Shown: positions 46,523-56,285, counted from the first letter of the stretch. The stretch is DNA of 64,000 nt from Flavobacterium keumense (GCF_029866485.1 NZ_CP092332.1:1922001-1986000), one strand, 5' to 3'. Program-made: numbers and translations. The notes: a model not told the origin generated them from the sequence alone.

Positions 46523-48217
46523 TTAACTTCGTATCAATTTTCTGTATTTCAATCGTTTTGGAGTTAAATCCCCTCCTAAACGTTTCTTTTTGTTTTCTTC
46601 ATAGTCAGAGAAACTTCCTTCAAAGAAATACACCTCAGAGTTTCCTTCAAAAGCCAAAATATGGGTACAAATTCTATCCAAGAACCATCTGTCGTGCGAA
46701 ATTACTACTGCACATCCTGCAAAATTCTCTAGCCCTTCTTCTAAGGCACGAAGCGTGTTGACATCCAAGTCATTCGTTGGCTCATCTAATAACAAAACGT
46801 TTCCTTCTTCTTTCAAGGTCATAGCCAAGTGCAAACGGTTTCTTTCTCCACCAGAAAGCATCGATACTTTTTTATTTTGATCGCTTCCGCCAAAGTTAAA
46901 ACGAGAGAGATACGCTCTAGAATTCACTTGTCTTCCGCCCATCATAATTAATTCTTGCCCATCGCAAAAATTCTCCCAAATGGTTTTGTCCGGATTGATA
47001 TTCGAATGCGATTGATCTACGTAAGCAATTTTAACGGTTTCACCAATAGTAAATTCTCCAGCATCTGGTTTTTCTTCTCCCATTATCATTCGGAAAATAG
47101 TCGATTTACCAGCACCATTAGGCCCAATAATCCCCACAATTCCGGCTTGAGGCAATGTAAAGTTCAAATTATCATACAACAACTTATCTCCAAAAGCTTT
47201 AGCTACATTTTTAGCTTCAATTACATTGGTTCCTAAACGAGGGCCATTTGGAATATAAATCTCTAATTTTTCATCCAATTGTTTTTGGTCTTCATTTAAC
47301 AATTTATCATAATTCTGTAAACGCGCTTTTTGTTTGGTTTGACGCCCTTTGGCACCTTGACGAACCCAATCCAACTCACGTTCTAAAGTTTTTCTGCGTT
47401 TAGACGCTACTTTTTCTTCCTGAGCCAAACGATTTGATTTTTGGTCCAACCAAGAAGAATAATTTCCTTTCCATGGAATACCTTCTCCTCTATCCAATTC
47501 CAAAATCCAACCCGCTACATTATCTAAGAAATAACGGTCATGCGTTACTGCAATTACAGTTCCGGCATATTGTGCTAAGTGTTGTTCTAACCAAAGTACG
47601 CTTTCAGCATCCAAGTGATTCGTTGGCTCATCCAAAAGCAATACGTCAGGCTGTTGCAATAACAAACGGCATAAAGCTACACGACGGCGTTCCCCTCCTG
47701 ACAAATTCTTGATTGGAGTATCGCCTTCTGGAGTACGCAACGCATCCATGGCTATTTCTAATTTGGTATCGATTTCCCAAGCACCTAAAGCATCTATTTT
47801 GTCTTGTAAAGCGGCTTGACGATCCATCAATTTATCCATTTTGTCTTGATCTTCATAATTTTCTGGAAGACCAAATAAATCATTGATTTGATTGTATTCT
47901 TCTAAAACGGCCATCGTTTCAGCAACACCTTCTCGAACAATCTCGATTACTGTTTTAGAATCGTCTAATTGTGGTTCTTGTTCCAAATAACCAACTGTAT
48001 ATCCAGGAGCAAAAACAACATCTCCTTGGTAATTTTTATCAACTCCTGCAATAATTTTTAACAGCGAAGATTTACCAGAACCATTTAATCCTAGAATACC
48101 AATTTTAGCCCCGTAAAAGAAACTTAGATAAATATCTTTTAATACCTGTTTGTTGCTGCTTGAATACGTCTTACTCAATTTTGACATTGAGAATATTACT
48201 TTCTTATCGTCTGACAT
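46523..48217 (-). CDS. ettA: Energy-dependent translational throttle protein EttA (ABC-F ATPase)
   Basis: EttA binds the ribosomal E site and gates entry into elongation by ADP/ATP ratio. The 564-aa protein has two ABC domains: Walker A GLNGSGKSSLLK and GPNGAGKSTIFR, signatures LSGGERRRVALC and LSGGERNRLHLA, Walker B VLLLDEPTNHLD and VLLLDEPTNDLD. Between them lie the basic linker (RRKTLERELDWVRQGAKGRQ) and the arm typical of EttA. No membrane domain is present. Confidence 0.96.
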   Translation of the reverse strand: MSDDKKVIFSMSKLSKTYSSSNKQVLKDIYLSFFYGAKIGILGLNGSGKSSLLKIIAGVDKNYQGDVVFAPGYTVGYLEQEPQLDDSKTVIEIVREGVAETMAVLEEYNQINDLFGLPENYEDQDKMDKLMDRQAALQDKIDALGAWEIDTKLEIAMDALRTPEGDTPIKNLSGGERRRVALCRLLLQQPDVLLLDEPTNHLDAESVLWLEQHLAQYAGTVIAVTHDRYFLDNVAGWILELDRGEGIPWKGNYSSWLDQKSNRLAQEEKVASKRRKTLERELDWVRQGAKGRQTKQKARLQNYDKLLNEDQKQLDEKLEIYIPNGPRLGTNVIEAKNVAKAFGDKLLYDNLNFTLPQAGIVGIIGPNGAGKSTIFRMIMGEEKPDAGEFTIGETVKIAYVDQSHSNINPDKTIWENFCDGQELIMMGGRQVNSRAYLSRFNFGGSDQNKKVSMLSGGERNRLHLAMTLKEEGNVLLLDEPTNDLDVNTLRALEEGLENFAGCAVVISHDRWFLDRICTHILAFEGNSEVYFFEGSFSDYEENKKKRLGGDLTPKRLKYRKLIRS

Positions 48218-48253
48218 ATTGTTTGTTTTTTATTTTAAAATTTGATGTAGCTA

Positions 48254-48283
48254 CAAAGATAGTTTTAAATAAAAATAATGCAA
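48254..48283 (-). promoter_or_regulatory. Promoter of ettA
   Basis: On the minus strand, TTG (48283-48281), a 19-base spacer and TATCTTTG (48261-48254) give a near-perfect Bacteroidetes promoter, 37 bases before the ATG at 48217. Confidence 0.75.
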
Positions 48284-48414
48284 TAACTCTAGTTGAAATT
48301 ATTAGGTTTTAGGATGAAATGATGCCGATTATCGATTAATTACGTCACTCAAAGAAAAAGTATATAGCGCTTTTTGATTGTTAGTAGTTTTATTCATATC
48401 AAAATTCTTGAGCT

Positions 48415-49434
48415 ATGAAAAACATCCGAACCATTGATTTATTTGATTTCAATTTAGAAAAAGGGAAACAACTAGAACATATTGCGTTATCGTATGAAGT
48501 TGTTGGACAACCCCTTGGCACTGCTCCTATCATTATTGTAAATCATTCGTTAACAGGCAATGCAACTGTGAGCGGACGATACGGATGGTGGAATGGTTTA
48601 ATTGGCGAAAACAAAACGATTGACATCAACATTTATACAATCATATCGTTCAATATTCCAGGAAATGGATTTGAAGACAATTACGAGGCATTAATCCCTA
48701 ATTATCGAGATTTTACTATCAGAGATATTGCAGCAATTTTTTGGGAAGGTCTTTTTCATCTAAAAGTAAAAAATGTATTTGCTGTTATTGGCGGTAGTTT
48801 AGGTGGAGCAATAGCATGGGAAATGGCCGCATTACAGCCGAACCGAATTGAAAATCTAATTCCAATTGCGTCCGATTGGAAAGCCACTGATAAAGTGATT
48901 GCTAATGTTTTGATTCAAGATCAAATTCTAAATAATTCAGAAGATCCAATTGTAGATGCGCGTTATATTGCTAATTTACGGTATAGAAATCAAGAATATG
49001 TAAATCAAATTTTTAAGAGAACTAATTTAGAAATTAGTTCCATAAGCCCTATTGAAAAATGTGTATTTACCAATAATAAGTGCCAAATTGCTGGATTTAG
49101 ATTGATGAATTTTTTACTCTTAAGTAATGATTTAACTCGCAATAGAAGGGATTTTTTATCCATTGCCAATACCATAAAAGCCAATATTCATCTCATTGGA
49201 ATTGAAGCTTATGGATTATTCTCTGCCGATGAAAATAGAATTACGTTTCTAAAATTGAGAAAAATTAAACCCAATGTTTTTTATCATGAAATTGAATCTA
49301 GCTTCGGTAACGATGCTTATTTAAAAGAAACAGAACGAATAGCTTTTTTATTAAAACCTATTTTCAAATCCAAAAAAACAATCATTAGAAATAAATTCAA
49401 CTATACTATGGGAAATTATTTTATGAATACCTAA
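48415..49434 (+). CDS. MetX-like alpha/beta hydrolase with altered catalytic triad
   Basis: A 339-aa relative of homoserine O-acetyltransferase. The nucleophile elbow is intact (VIGGSLGGAIAWEMAALQP, Ser128), and VNHSLTGNA plus SFNIPGNG match the family. The acid and base positions are changed: where MetX has IGxxSDxxF the sequence is IGIEAYGLF (Tyr266), and where MetX has GHDAFL it is GNDAYL (Asn299). The C-terminus has an extra basic tail of about 25 residues. It probably does not work as a normal acetyltransferase. It is a single-gene unit between ettA and a small membrane protein gene. Confidence 0.8.
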   Translation: MKNIRTIDLFDFNLEKGKQLEHIALSYEVVGQPLGTAPIIIVNHSLTGNATVSGRYGWWNGLIGENKTIDINIYTIISFNIPGNGFEDNYEALIPNYRDFTIRDIAAIFWEGLFHLKVKNVFAVIGGSLGGAIAWEMAALQPNRIENLIPIASDWKATDKVIANVLIQDQILNNSEDPIVDARYIANLRYRNQEYVNQIFKRTNLEISSISPIEKCVFTNNKCQIAGFRLMNFLLLSNDLTRNRRDFLSIANTIKANIHLIGIEAYGLFSADENRITFLKLRKIKPNVFYHEIESSFGNDAYLKETERIAFLLKPIFKSKKTIIRNKFNYTMGNYFMNT

Positions 49435-49456
49435 TACAAATAGCGAATATTTGGAT

Positions 49457-49639
49457 TTATACTCTACCTTTCAATGAGCTAAATACCCAAGCATTAGCTA
49501 AAAACCCCACTCCGACAGCAGCAAAGCCCCAACCTGCAACGTCGTCATATCTGAAGGCTCCAAGACCTATCAGCAAAAGTCCCATAACAATCATTAGTAA
49601 AGTTGCCCATCCTAAAATGGTATTCTTATTCATTCCCAT
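49457..49639 (-). CDS. CAL67264-family two-helix small membrane protein
   Basis: A 60-aa protein with two hydrophobic helices (about 10-27 and 35-53) separated by FRYDDVAGW. It matches my memory of the small flavobacterial CAL67264 membrane family, whose function is unknown. ATG codons at 49639 and 49633 are both possible starts. Confidence 0.75.
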   Translation of the reverse strand: MGMNKNTILGWATLLMIVMGLLLIGLGAFRYDDVAGWGFAAVGVGFLANAWVFSSLKGRV

Positions 49640-49684
49640 AACTTGAAATTTTAAATTTTGAGGTACAAATATCTAAATTTTGAA

Positions 49685-50686
49685 CTAATTAAAAATTGTA
49701 TATAGCATTTCTTTTAACAAATCTGCTTGAGACAAATTAGCACCAACTCCTTTGCTCTTTACATCGATTTTCCTTAGAGAAGTAATAATTTGGCTCACTT
49801 TTTTCATTGGATAATTTTTTAAAGCAACATCATAATCATTTAAAAAATAAGTTGAAATTCCCAAAGCAACAGCTACATTTTTAGGATTTTTATCTTTCAA
49901 TCCGTGGTATTTCAAGACCTTGACAAAAAAACCAAATACAATCCCTGTAGTAACCACTAGAGGATTGGCTTTGGGATTTTCTGAAAAGTAGTGCGCAATA
50001 TGGAATGCCTTAGCTTGATTTCGAGATCCTAGAGCTTTCAGTAACTCAAAGTTATTAAAGTCTTTACTAAAACCTATATTCTCTTCAATGTGCTGTGGAT
50101 TAATTGTACTTCCTGCCGGAAGTATAATTTGTAGTTTCTCCAATTCATTATTAATTTTACTCAAATCAGTTCCTAAAAATTCTACCAACATAGCAGCAGC
50201 TTTAGGTTCGATAGAGTATTTTTTACCAGCCAAGACACGTTTTATCCAGTCGCCAACTTGATTCTCGTACAACTTTTTACTTTCGTAAACAATCCCTTTT
50301 TGTGCTAGTAATTTCGTTGCTTTTTTACGTTTATCCAAGGTTTTGTATTTGTAACAAAAAACCAGGACCGTAGATTCCATTGGATTTTCTAAATAACTCT
50401 CTATTTTATCAATTGTTCGAGACAATTCTTGAGCTTCTTTAACAATCACTACTTGTCGTTCGGCCATCATTGGGTAGCGCTTAGCAGTCGAAACAATATC
50501 ATCAATGATGACATCCCGACCATACAAAACCGTTTGATTGAAACCTTTTTCTTCTTCTGAAAGGACATTTTGTTCAATAAAATCAGATAATTTATCGATA
50601 TAATACGGCTCTTCTCCCATCAAAAAATAGATTGGTTTGATGTTTCTTGCCTTAATATCATTTACAATTTTTACTACTTCGTCCAC
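49685..50686 (-). CDS. holA: DNA polymerase III, delta subunit
   Basis: HolA is part of the clamp loader that opens the sliding clamp. The 333-aa protein shows the family pattern: PIYFLMGEEPYYIDKLSDFIE at the N-terminus, RYPMMAERQVVIVKEAQEL, VLVFCYKYKTLDKRKKATKLL, and the C-terminal helical collar LVVTTGIVFGFFVKVLKYHGL. It lacks a Walker A motif, as expected for delta. Divergent from the HsdR-N gene. Confidence 0.93.
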   Translation of the reverse strand: MDEVVKIVNDIKARNIKPIYFLMGEEPYYIDKLSDFIEQNVLSEEEKGFNQTVLYGRDVIIDDIVSTAKRYPMMAERQVVIVKEAQELSRTIDKIESYLENPMESTVLVFCYKYKTLDKRKKATKLLAQKGIVYESKKLYENQVGDWIKRVLAGKKYSIEPKAAAMLVEFLGTDLSKINNELEKLQIILPAGSTINPQHIEENIGFSKDFNNFELLKALGSRNQAKAFHIAHYFSENPKANPLVVTTGIVFGFFVKVLKYHGLKDKNPKNVAVALGISTYFLNDYDVALKNYPMKKVSQIITSLRKIDVKSKGVGANLSQADLLKEMLYTIFN

Positions 50687-50749
50687 AAAAAGTTGTTTTG
50701 GTTAGGTCTTTATTCGGAAATTTGAAATTTAAAATAGTAATTTTGGCGT

Positions 50750-51205
50750 ATGCAACAATTGAATTTTTCATCCTATTCTTTCCGTTTCAAAAATAGCGAA
50801 AATAAAGTGTCTATTTTTGATCCCATCAGGAAAAAATTTATAATTCTTACTCCCGAAGAATGGGTTCGTCAGCACGTTGTTCAATTTTTAATGGCCGAAA
50901 AAAACTATCCCAAGTCATTGATTAACGTTGAAAAAGTTTTAAAAGTCAACGGATTACGAAAAAGATACGATGTTGTGGTGTATAATTCAGATGGTTCTAT
51001 ATTTATATTAATCGAATGTAAAGCCCCTGAAGTGACTATTTCACAAAGTACTTTCGATCAAATTGCTCAATATAATATGACTTTGAAATCAAATTATCTA
51101 ATGGTGACTAATGGCTTGAATCATTACTTTTGCCAAATGGATTTTGAAAATAAAAAATACCAATTCTTAACAGAACTACCCCACTATCAATTAAATAGAA
51201 TCTAG
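50750..51205 (+). CDS. HsdR N-terminal-domain (type I restriction nuclease-like) protein
   Basis: A 151-aa stand-alone PD-(D/E)xK-type domain related to the N-terminal nuclease part of type I restriction R subunits. Active-site-like residues are in RYDVVVYNSDGS followed by FILIECKAP (D, then ExK), with ISQSTFDQIAQYNMTLKSNYLMVTNG after it. No HsdM/HsdS or helicase genes are near, so it is not a restriction system here. A TAATTTTG element ends 4 bases before the ATG, which suggests a nearly leaderless message. The stop abuts the glycosyltransferase ATG. Confidence 0.85.
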   Translation: MQQLNFSSYSFRFKNSENKVSIFDPIRKKFIILTPEEWVRQHVVQFLMAEKNYPKSLINVEKVLKVNGLRKRYDVVVYNSDGSIFILIECKAPEVTISQSTFDQIAQYNMTLKSNYLMVTNGLNHYFCQMDFENKKYQFLTELPHYQLNRI

Positions 51206-52207
51206 ATGAAAATAGCAGTTGTTATACTCAATTGGAATGGAAAACAATTACTAGAACAATTTTTACCTTCTGTAGTTCAATTTTCCAAAGAAGCAACTGT
51301 TTATGTTGCCGACAATGCATCTACAGATGATTCAGTGGCTTTTGTAAAGGCTAATTTTCCTGAGGTTTCTATTGTGGTAAATCCAACTAATACGGGTTAT
51401 GCGGGAGGATATAATGAAGCATTACAACATATTGATGCCGATGTTTATGCTTTAGTCAATTCAGATATTGAGGTGACCGAAAATTGGCTACAGCCTATCA
51501 TCAAAGCATTTCAAAACGAACCTACAACTGCCATTATTCAACCGAAGATTTTAGACTTCAAGAACAAAGACTATTTTGAATATGCAGGAGCAGCAGGAGG
51601 CTATATTGACCAATACGGTTATCCTTTTTGTCGCGGTCGCCTATTTGACACTTTAGAGAAAGACAATGGTCAATACGATACCAATCAAGAAATCTTTTGG
51701 GCTTCAGGAGCTTGTTTCTTTATTAGGAGTCAAGTGTACAATGAATTAAATGGATTTGACACTTCCTTTTTTGCACACCAAGAAGAAATTGATCTGTGTT
51801 GGAGGGTTAAAAATAAAGGATATACAATTAAGTATTTATTTGAATCAAAGGTATATCATGTGGGTGGTGCTACTTTACAGCAAGGGAATCCAAAAAAAAC
51901 CGAATTGAATTTTAGGAATTCATTGTCGATGCTCACCAAGAATTTACCACAAAAAGACTTGTATCGAATACTTTTTATCCGAATGGTGTTGGACGGAATA
52001 GCAGGAATTCAATTTTTGTTACAGGGAAAAATAAAACACTTTTGGGCAATTCTAAAAGCACACTTTGCATTTTATGCTCGATATTCTGAAAATTATGCTA
52101 AACGAAGTAATTTTCAACAAAAAGAATACTATATCGTAAAAAGTATCGTTTATAGCTACTTTGTAAAGAAAATTCGTTTTTTTAACGATATAATTACGCT
52201 CAAATAA
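51206..52207 (+). CDS. Family 2 glycosyltransferase
   Basis: A 333-aa GT-A enzyme of the rhamnosyltransferase-like GT2 group. It has VILNWNGKQLLEQFLPS, VADNASTDDSVAFVK, the DxD-like VNSDIEV, WASGACFFIRSQVYNELNGFD and the acidic acceptor motif HQEEIDLCWRVKNKGY. It would add a sugar to an envelope glycan or lipid. No other polysaccharide genes are present here, so the acceptor is unknown. Confidence 0.9.
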   Translation: MKIAVVILNWNGKQLLEQFLPSVVQFSKEATVYVADNASTDDSVAFVKANFPEVSIVVNPTNTGYAGGYNEALQHIDADVYALVNSDIEVTENWLQPIIKAFQNEPTTAIIQPKILDFKNKDYFEYAGAAGGYIDQYGYPFCRGRLFDTLEKDNGQYDTNQEIFWASGACFFIRSQVYNELNGFDTSFFAHQEEIDLCWRVKNKGYTIKYLFESKVYHVGGATLQQGNPKKTELNFRNSLSMLTKNLPQKDLYRILFIRMVLDGIAGIQFLLQGKIKHFWAILKAHFAFYARYSENYAKRSNFQQKEYYIVKSIVYSYFVKKIRFFNDIITLK

Positions 52208-52260
52208 ATTTTAAAAACTAAATTTGCTTACAATCAATTAATCCAATAAAATCATCATTT

Positions 52261-53094
52261 ATGAAAAAAGTTGTAATTGCTTTATCGGTGTTAGCTCTTT
52301 TAAGTTCTTGTGTTTCTAAAAAGAAATATGCTGAACTAGAAGCTAAAAACAAAGAGACTCAAGACTTATTAAATACTTGTACTGTAAAATTGAACTCCTG
52401 TTTAGAAGAAAAAGCATCTTTAGCAGCTACAGCTGCTGCTTTGAAAGATCAAAATAAAAATCTAATGGAAACTTCGAAAGAAATGGCTATTTTATCAACA
52501 AAAGGAGCTCAAAACATTGAAAAAGCATTAGAATCTATCAAAGAAAAAGATTTAAAAATCAGCAGAATGCAAGATGCTTTGACCAAAAAAGATAGTGTAA
52601 CTTTAGCTGTTGTTACTAGTTTAAAAAGCGCAGTTGGATTATCTGACCCAGATATTGAAATCAATGTTGAGAAAGGAGTGGTTTTTATTTCTATTGCTGA
52701 CAAACTATTGTTTAAAAGTGGTAGTTATGAGGTGACTGACAGAGCCAAAGGAGTGTTAGCAAAAGTAGCAAAAGTAATTAACGACAAACCCGATTTTGAA
52801 TGTATGGTAGAAGGACATACAGATAATGTACCTTACGTTGGCAATAAAATTTTATTAGATAACTGGGACTTAAGTGTTAAACGTTCTACTTCAATTGTTC
52901 GTGTTTTAACAAATCAATTGGGGGTTAAACCTTCTCAATTGATTGCTGCAGGTAGAAGTTCTTATGTACCATTAGTAGAAAACAACTCTGCTGAAAACAG
53001 AGCTCGTAACAGAAGAACACGCATTGTTGTGTTACCTAAAATTGACCAATTCTATGAAATGGTAGAAAAAGAAATGAAGAAACAACAAAAATAA
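52261..53094 (+). CDS. OmpA-family peptidoglycan-binding lipoprotein
   Basis: A 277-aa lipoprotein (LALLSSCVSKKKYAEL, lipobox Cys17). A coiled-coil stalk (about 20-115, many Lys/Glu/Ala) precedes an OmpA C-terminal domain (about 140-265) with LLFKSGSYEVTDRAKGVL, MVEGHTDNVPY and AENRARNRRTRIVVLPK; Asp and Arg are the peptidoglycan-contacting residues. It tethers the outer membrane to the wall. A TAAATTTG -7 element lies at 52219-52226. Confidence 0.93.
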   Translation: MKKVVIALSVLALLSSCVSKKKYAELEAKNKETQDLLNTCTVKLNSCLEEKASLAATAAALKDQNKNLMETSKEMAILSTKGAQNIEKALESIKEKDLKISRMQDALTKKDSVTLAVVTSLKSAVGLSDPDIEINVEKGVVFISIADKLLFKSGSYEVTDRAKGVLAKVAKVINDKPDFECMVEGHTDNVPYVGNKILLDNWDLSVKRSTSIVRVLTNQLGVKPSQLIAAGRSSYVPLVENNSAENRARNRRTRIVVLPKIDQFYEMVEKEMKKQQK

Positions 53095-53110
53095 AATTGT
53101 TTACATTAAT

Positions 53111-53146
53111 AAAAAAAACGTCTTGACTAATCAAGACGTTTTTTTT
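53111..53146. terminator. Strong bidirectional intrinsic terminator
   Basis: A perfect 16-bp stem (eight A, then CGTCTTGA; TCAAGACG, then eight T) with loop CTAA lies after the OmpA lipoprotein gene and before the convergent Sua5-type gene. Confidence 0.95.
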
Positions 53147-53186
53147 TATGTAAATTTTTAAAATACAAATAGTTATACACAACTAA

Positions 53187-53807
53187 CTAAAGTATATCTA
53201 CATTTCCTTTTCCTTCTCTGACAATTATCGGTTCATGCCCTGATAAGTCAATTATGGTAGAGGCTGTATTATCTCCATAACCACCATCAATTACCATATC
53301 TACCAAATTTTGCCATTTTTCAAAAATCAATTCTGGGTCAGTCGTATATTCAATCACATCATCTTCATCGTGAATAGAAGTGGATACAATTGGATTTCCT
53401 AATTGCCTAACGATTTCTAATGCAATGGAATTGTCTGGTACACGAATTCCCACTGTAGTTTTCTTTTTAAATTCTTTAGGTAAATTAGAACTTCCAGGTA
53501 AAATAAAAGTATAAGGTCCTGGCAAAGCTCGTTTTAAAATTTTAAAAGTAGCCGTATCAATTTGTTTCACATAATCAGATAAATTACTCAAATCGTGACA
53601 AATGAATGAGAAATTGGCTTTCTCTAATTTCACGCCTTTGATTCGGGCAATCCGCTCTAACGCCTTTGTATTTGTAATATCACAACCCAATCCATAGACT
53701 GTATCGGTTGGATAGATTACTAAACCTCCTTCTTTCAATACCTTTACCACTTTGGCAATAGCCGATTCACTCGGTTTATCAGGGTATATTTTTATAAATT
53801 CAGCCAT
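53187..53807 (-). CDS. L-threonylcarbamoyladenylate synthase (Sua5/YciO/YrdC family)
   Basis: A 206-aa enzyme of the Sua5/YrdC family, which makes the threonylcarbamoyl-AMP used for t6A tRNA modification. Motifs are GGLVIYPTDTVYGLGCD (ATP/threonine pocket), KRALPGPYTFILPGS and VGIRVPDN, then PIVSTSIHDEDD and DGGYGDNTASTIIDL. TsaE at 40833 acts in the same pathway. The YciO subgroup, of less certain role, cannot be excluded. Confidence 0.9.
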   Translation of the reverse strand: MAEFIKIYPDKPSESAIAKVVKVLKEGGLVIYPTDTVYGLGCDITNTKALERIARIKGVKLEKANFSFICHDLSNLSDYVKQIDTATFKILKRALPGPYTFILPGSSNLPKEFKKKTTVGIRVPDNSIALEIVRQLGNPIVSTSIHDEDDVIEYTTDPELIFEKWQNLVDMVIDGGYGDNTASTIIDLSGHEPIIVREGKGNVDIL

Positions 53808-53842
53808 AGTTTGTGTTTTTTATTTTATCACCTTGAGTGATT

Positions 53843-56179
53843 TTACCCAATAATCTCCAATTTTGCAAAACGCAATAACAATTTTTTAATACCACCTACT
53901 TCAAAACGAATTTCCGCTTTTCGATCAGCACCCACACCTTCCATATTGATGACTTCACCTTTACCAAAACGCTCGTGCATTACGATATTTCCAGCTACTA
54001 ATTTATTGTCAAACAAATTAGCATTGCCCGAAGATGGCGCGTTTCCTGCTACAGGTTTCAATCGTCTAATAGGACTGTCCGGTTTAGGTTGATTATCCGT
54101 AATGTATTTGGGCGGAGTTCCTGAAATAGGTTTGGCTAACCGCAATTTGGATTTGTCCACATCGCCAAAAATATCACTATCAATCATCGGTTTGTAGCGG
54201 TAATTTGATTCGGCAGGCGTTAAATATTCTAAATATTGTCCGTCAATTTCTTCAATAAAACGAGAAGGTTCACTATCGGTTAATTTTCCCCAACGGTAAC
54301 GCGATTGCGCATAGGTTAAATACGCTTGATGCTCGGCACGAGTTAAGGCAACATAAAACAAACGGCGTTCTTCTTCGAGTTCAGAACGGGTACTCATACT
54401 CATCGCACTTGGAAATAAATCTTCTTCCATTCCTACCACAAAAACGTGTGGAAACTCCAATCCTTTTGCCAAGTGAATCGTCATCAACGCCACACGGTCT
54501 TCATCGCTAGTGTCTTTATCCAAATCGGTAGCCAAAGCCACATCTTCTAAAAATTCAGATAAAGCACCACGAGCGCCATCAATTTCTTTTTGACCTTCGG
54601 TAAAATCCTTGATACCGTTGAGTAGTTCCTCAATGTTTTGAATTTTAGCCATACCTTCGGGTGTAGCATCTTTTTTTAGTTCTTGTACCAAACCTGTTTT
54701 TTTGGCCACATGATCTGTAATGTAAAACGCATCTTGATTTTCATTAATAATTTGAAAACTCTTAATCATGTTCACAAAATCAGTTAGCTTTTGCTTGGTT
54801 CCCGAATTCAGTTTCAAGTCGATTTTGTCAATGTTTTGCATCACTTCAAAAATCGAACGCTTGTAATGATTGGCTGCAATAGTCAACTTTTCAACAGTGG
54901 TATCCCCTATTCCTCGGGCAGGATAATTAATCACACGAATCAGTGCTTCTTCATCTTTTGGATTTATTATCAAACGCAGATAACACAAAACGTCTTTGAT
55001 TTCTTTTCTTTGATAAAAAGAGAGTCCGCCATAAATTCGATACGGAATATCCCGTTTGCGCAAAGCATCTTCCATAGCTCGCGATTGCGCATTGGTACGA
55101 TATAAAATAGCAAATTGACCGTTTAGCATTTGGTTTTGCATCTTTTGTTCAAAAATCGTACTGGCGACAAAACGGCCTTCTTCGGCATCGGTCAAACTGC
55201 GGTGTACCTTTATTTTTGGACCAAAATCATTGGCCGTCCAAACAATCTTATCCAGTTTGGTTTTATTCTTATCGATAATGGTATTGGCCGCCTCAACAAT
55301 ATTTCGGGTCGAACGATAATTTTGTTCCAAACGAAAGGTTTTCACATTGTCGTAATCCTTTTGGAAATTCAAAATATTGTTAATGTTGGCACCGCGAAAG
55401 GCGTAAATACTCTGCGCATCATCTCCCACTACACAGATATTTTGAAATTTATCCGACAAGGCACGAACAATCAAATACTGGGAATGATTGGTATCTTGGT
55501 ACTCATCCACCAAAATATAGCGGAAACGATTCTGGTATTTGGCTAATATTTCAGGAAAACGAGTGAGTAATTCATTCGTTTTCAATAACAAATCATCAAA
55601 GTCCATTGCACCTGCTTTGAAACAACGCTCGACATAATTTTGGTAAATTTCGCCCAAACGCGGTTTCTTAGACATCGCATCGGCTTCTTGTAATTCGGGA
55701 TTATTGAAATAGGCTTTTACCGTAATCAAACTGTTTTTATAAGACGAGATTCGACCTAAAACTTGTTTCGGTTTGTAGATATCTTTGTCCAATTGCATTT
55801 CCTTGATAATCGAAGAAATCAAACGCACGGAGTCTTGCGAATCGTAAATCGTAAAATTTGACGGGTAGCCCAAATGTTCTGCCTCTGAACGCAAAATCCG
55901 CGCAAAAACTGAGTGAAAGGTTCCCATCCAAAGATTCTTAGCCTCACTGGCTCCCACAATAGACGCTATACGGTTTTTCATTTCGCGCGCGGCTTTGTTG
56001 GTAAAGGTTAATGCCAAAATATTAAACGCATCGATACCTTGGTGCATCAAATAGGCAATTCGAATGGTCAACACTCGCGTTTTACCAGAACCTGCACCCG
56101 CAATGATAATCATTGGGCCGTCTTTTTGAAGGACTGGTTCGCGTTGCGCTTCGTTCAATTGATCAATATAGTGCTGCAT
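53843..56179 (-). CDS. uvrD: UvrD/PcrA/Rep-family 3'-5' DNA helicase
   Basis: A 778-aa superfamily 1 helicase. Motifs in order: IIAGAGSGKTRVLTIR (I), ALTFTNKAAREMKNRI (Ia), ILVDEYQDTNHSQY (II), VVGDDAQSIYAFRGA (III), FRLEQNYRST (IV), VALMTIHLAKGLEFPHVFVVG (V), RRLFYVALTRAEHQAYLTYA (VI). The C-terminus has a small Tudor-like part, IVMHERFGKGEVINMEGVG, as in PcrA. Roles include excision repair and removal of RNA polymerase or RecA. A TATTTTTG -7 element is on the minus strand at 56202-56209. Confidence 0.95.
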   Translation of the reverse strand: MQHYIDQLNEAQREPVLQKDGPMIIIAGAGSGKTRVLTIRIAYLMHQGIDAFNILALTFTNKAAREMKNRIASIVGASEAKNLWMGTFHSVFARILRSEAEHLGYPSNFTIYDSQDSVRLISSIIKEMQLDKDIYKPKQVLGRISSYKNSLITVKAYFNNPELQEADAMSKKPRLGEIYQNYVERCFKAGAMDFDDLLLKTNELLTRFPEILAKYQNRFRYILVDEYQDTNHSQYLIVRALSDKFQNICVVGDDAQSIYAFRGANINNILNFQKDYDNVKTFRLEQNYRSTRNIVEAANTIIDKNKTKLDKIVWTANDFGPKIKVHRSLTDAEEGRFVASTIFEQKMQNQMLNGQFAILYRTNAQSRAMEDALRKRDIPYRIYGGLSFYQRKEIKDVLCYLRLIINPKDEEALIRVINYPARGIGDTTVEKLTIAANHYKRSIFEVMQNIDKIDLKLNSGTKQKLTDFVNMIKSFQIINENQDAFYITDHVAKKTGLVQELKKDATPEGMAKIQNIEELLNGIKDFTEGQKEIDGARGALSEFLEDVALATDLDKDTSDEDRVALMTIHLAKGLEFPHVFVVGMEEDLFPSAMSMSTRSELEEERRLFYVALTRAEHQAYLTYAQSRYRWGKLTDSEPSRFIEEIDGQYLEYLTPAESNYRYKPMIDSDIFGDVDKSKLRLAKPISGTPPKYITDNQPKPDSPIRRLKPVAGNAPSSGNANLFDNKLVAGNIVMHERFGKGEVINMEGVGADRKAEIRFEVGGIKKLLLRFAKLEIIG

Positions 56180-56285
56180 TTGGAAATTTAATTATGGATA
56201 GCAAAAATAAGGATTAGCAATGTATAAATGTAACAATTGGAAAATTAAAATTCATTTGAAAACTAATAAATGATAACCATATTAT

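Noticed and set aside
50750..51205. Type I restriction-modification remnant
   Set aside because: The HsdR N-terminal-like domain is complete as a stand-alone protein and no hsdM, hsdS or helicase part is near, so it is not a broken restriction gene.
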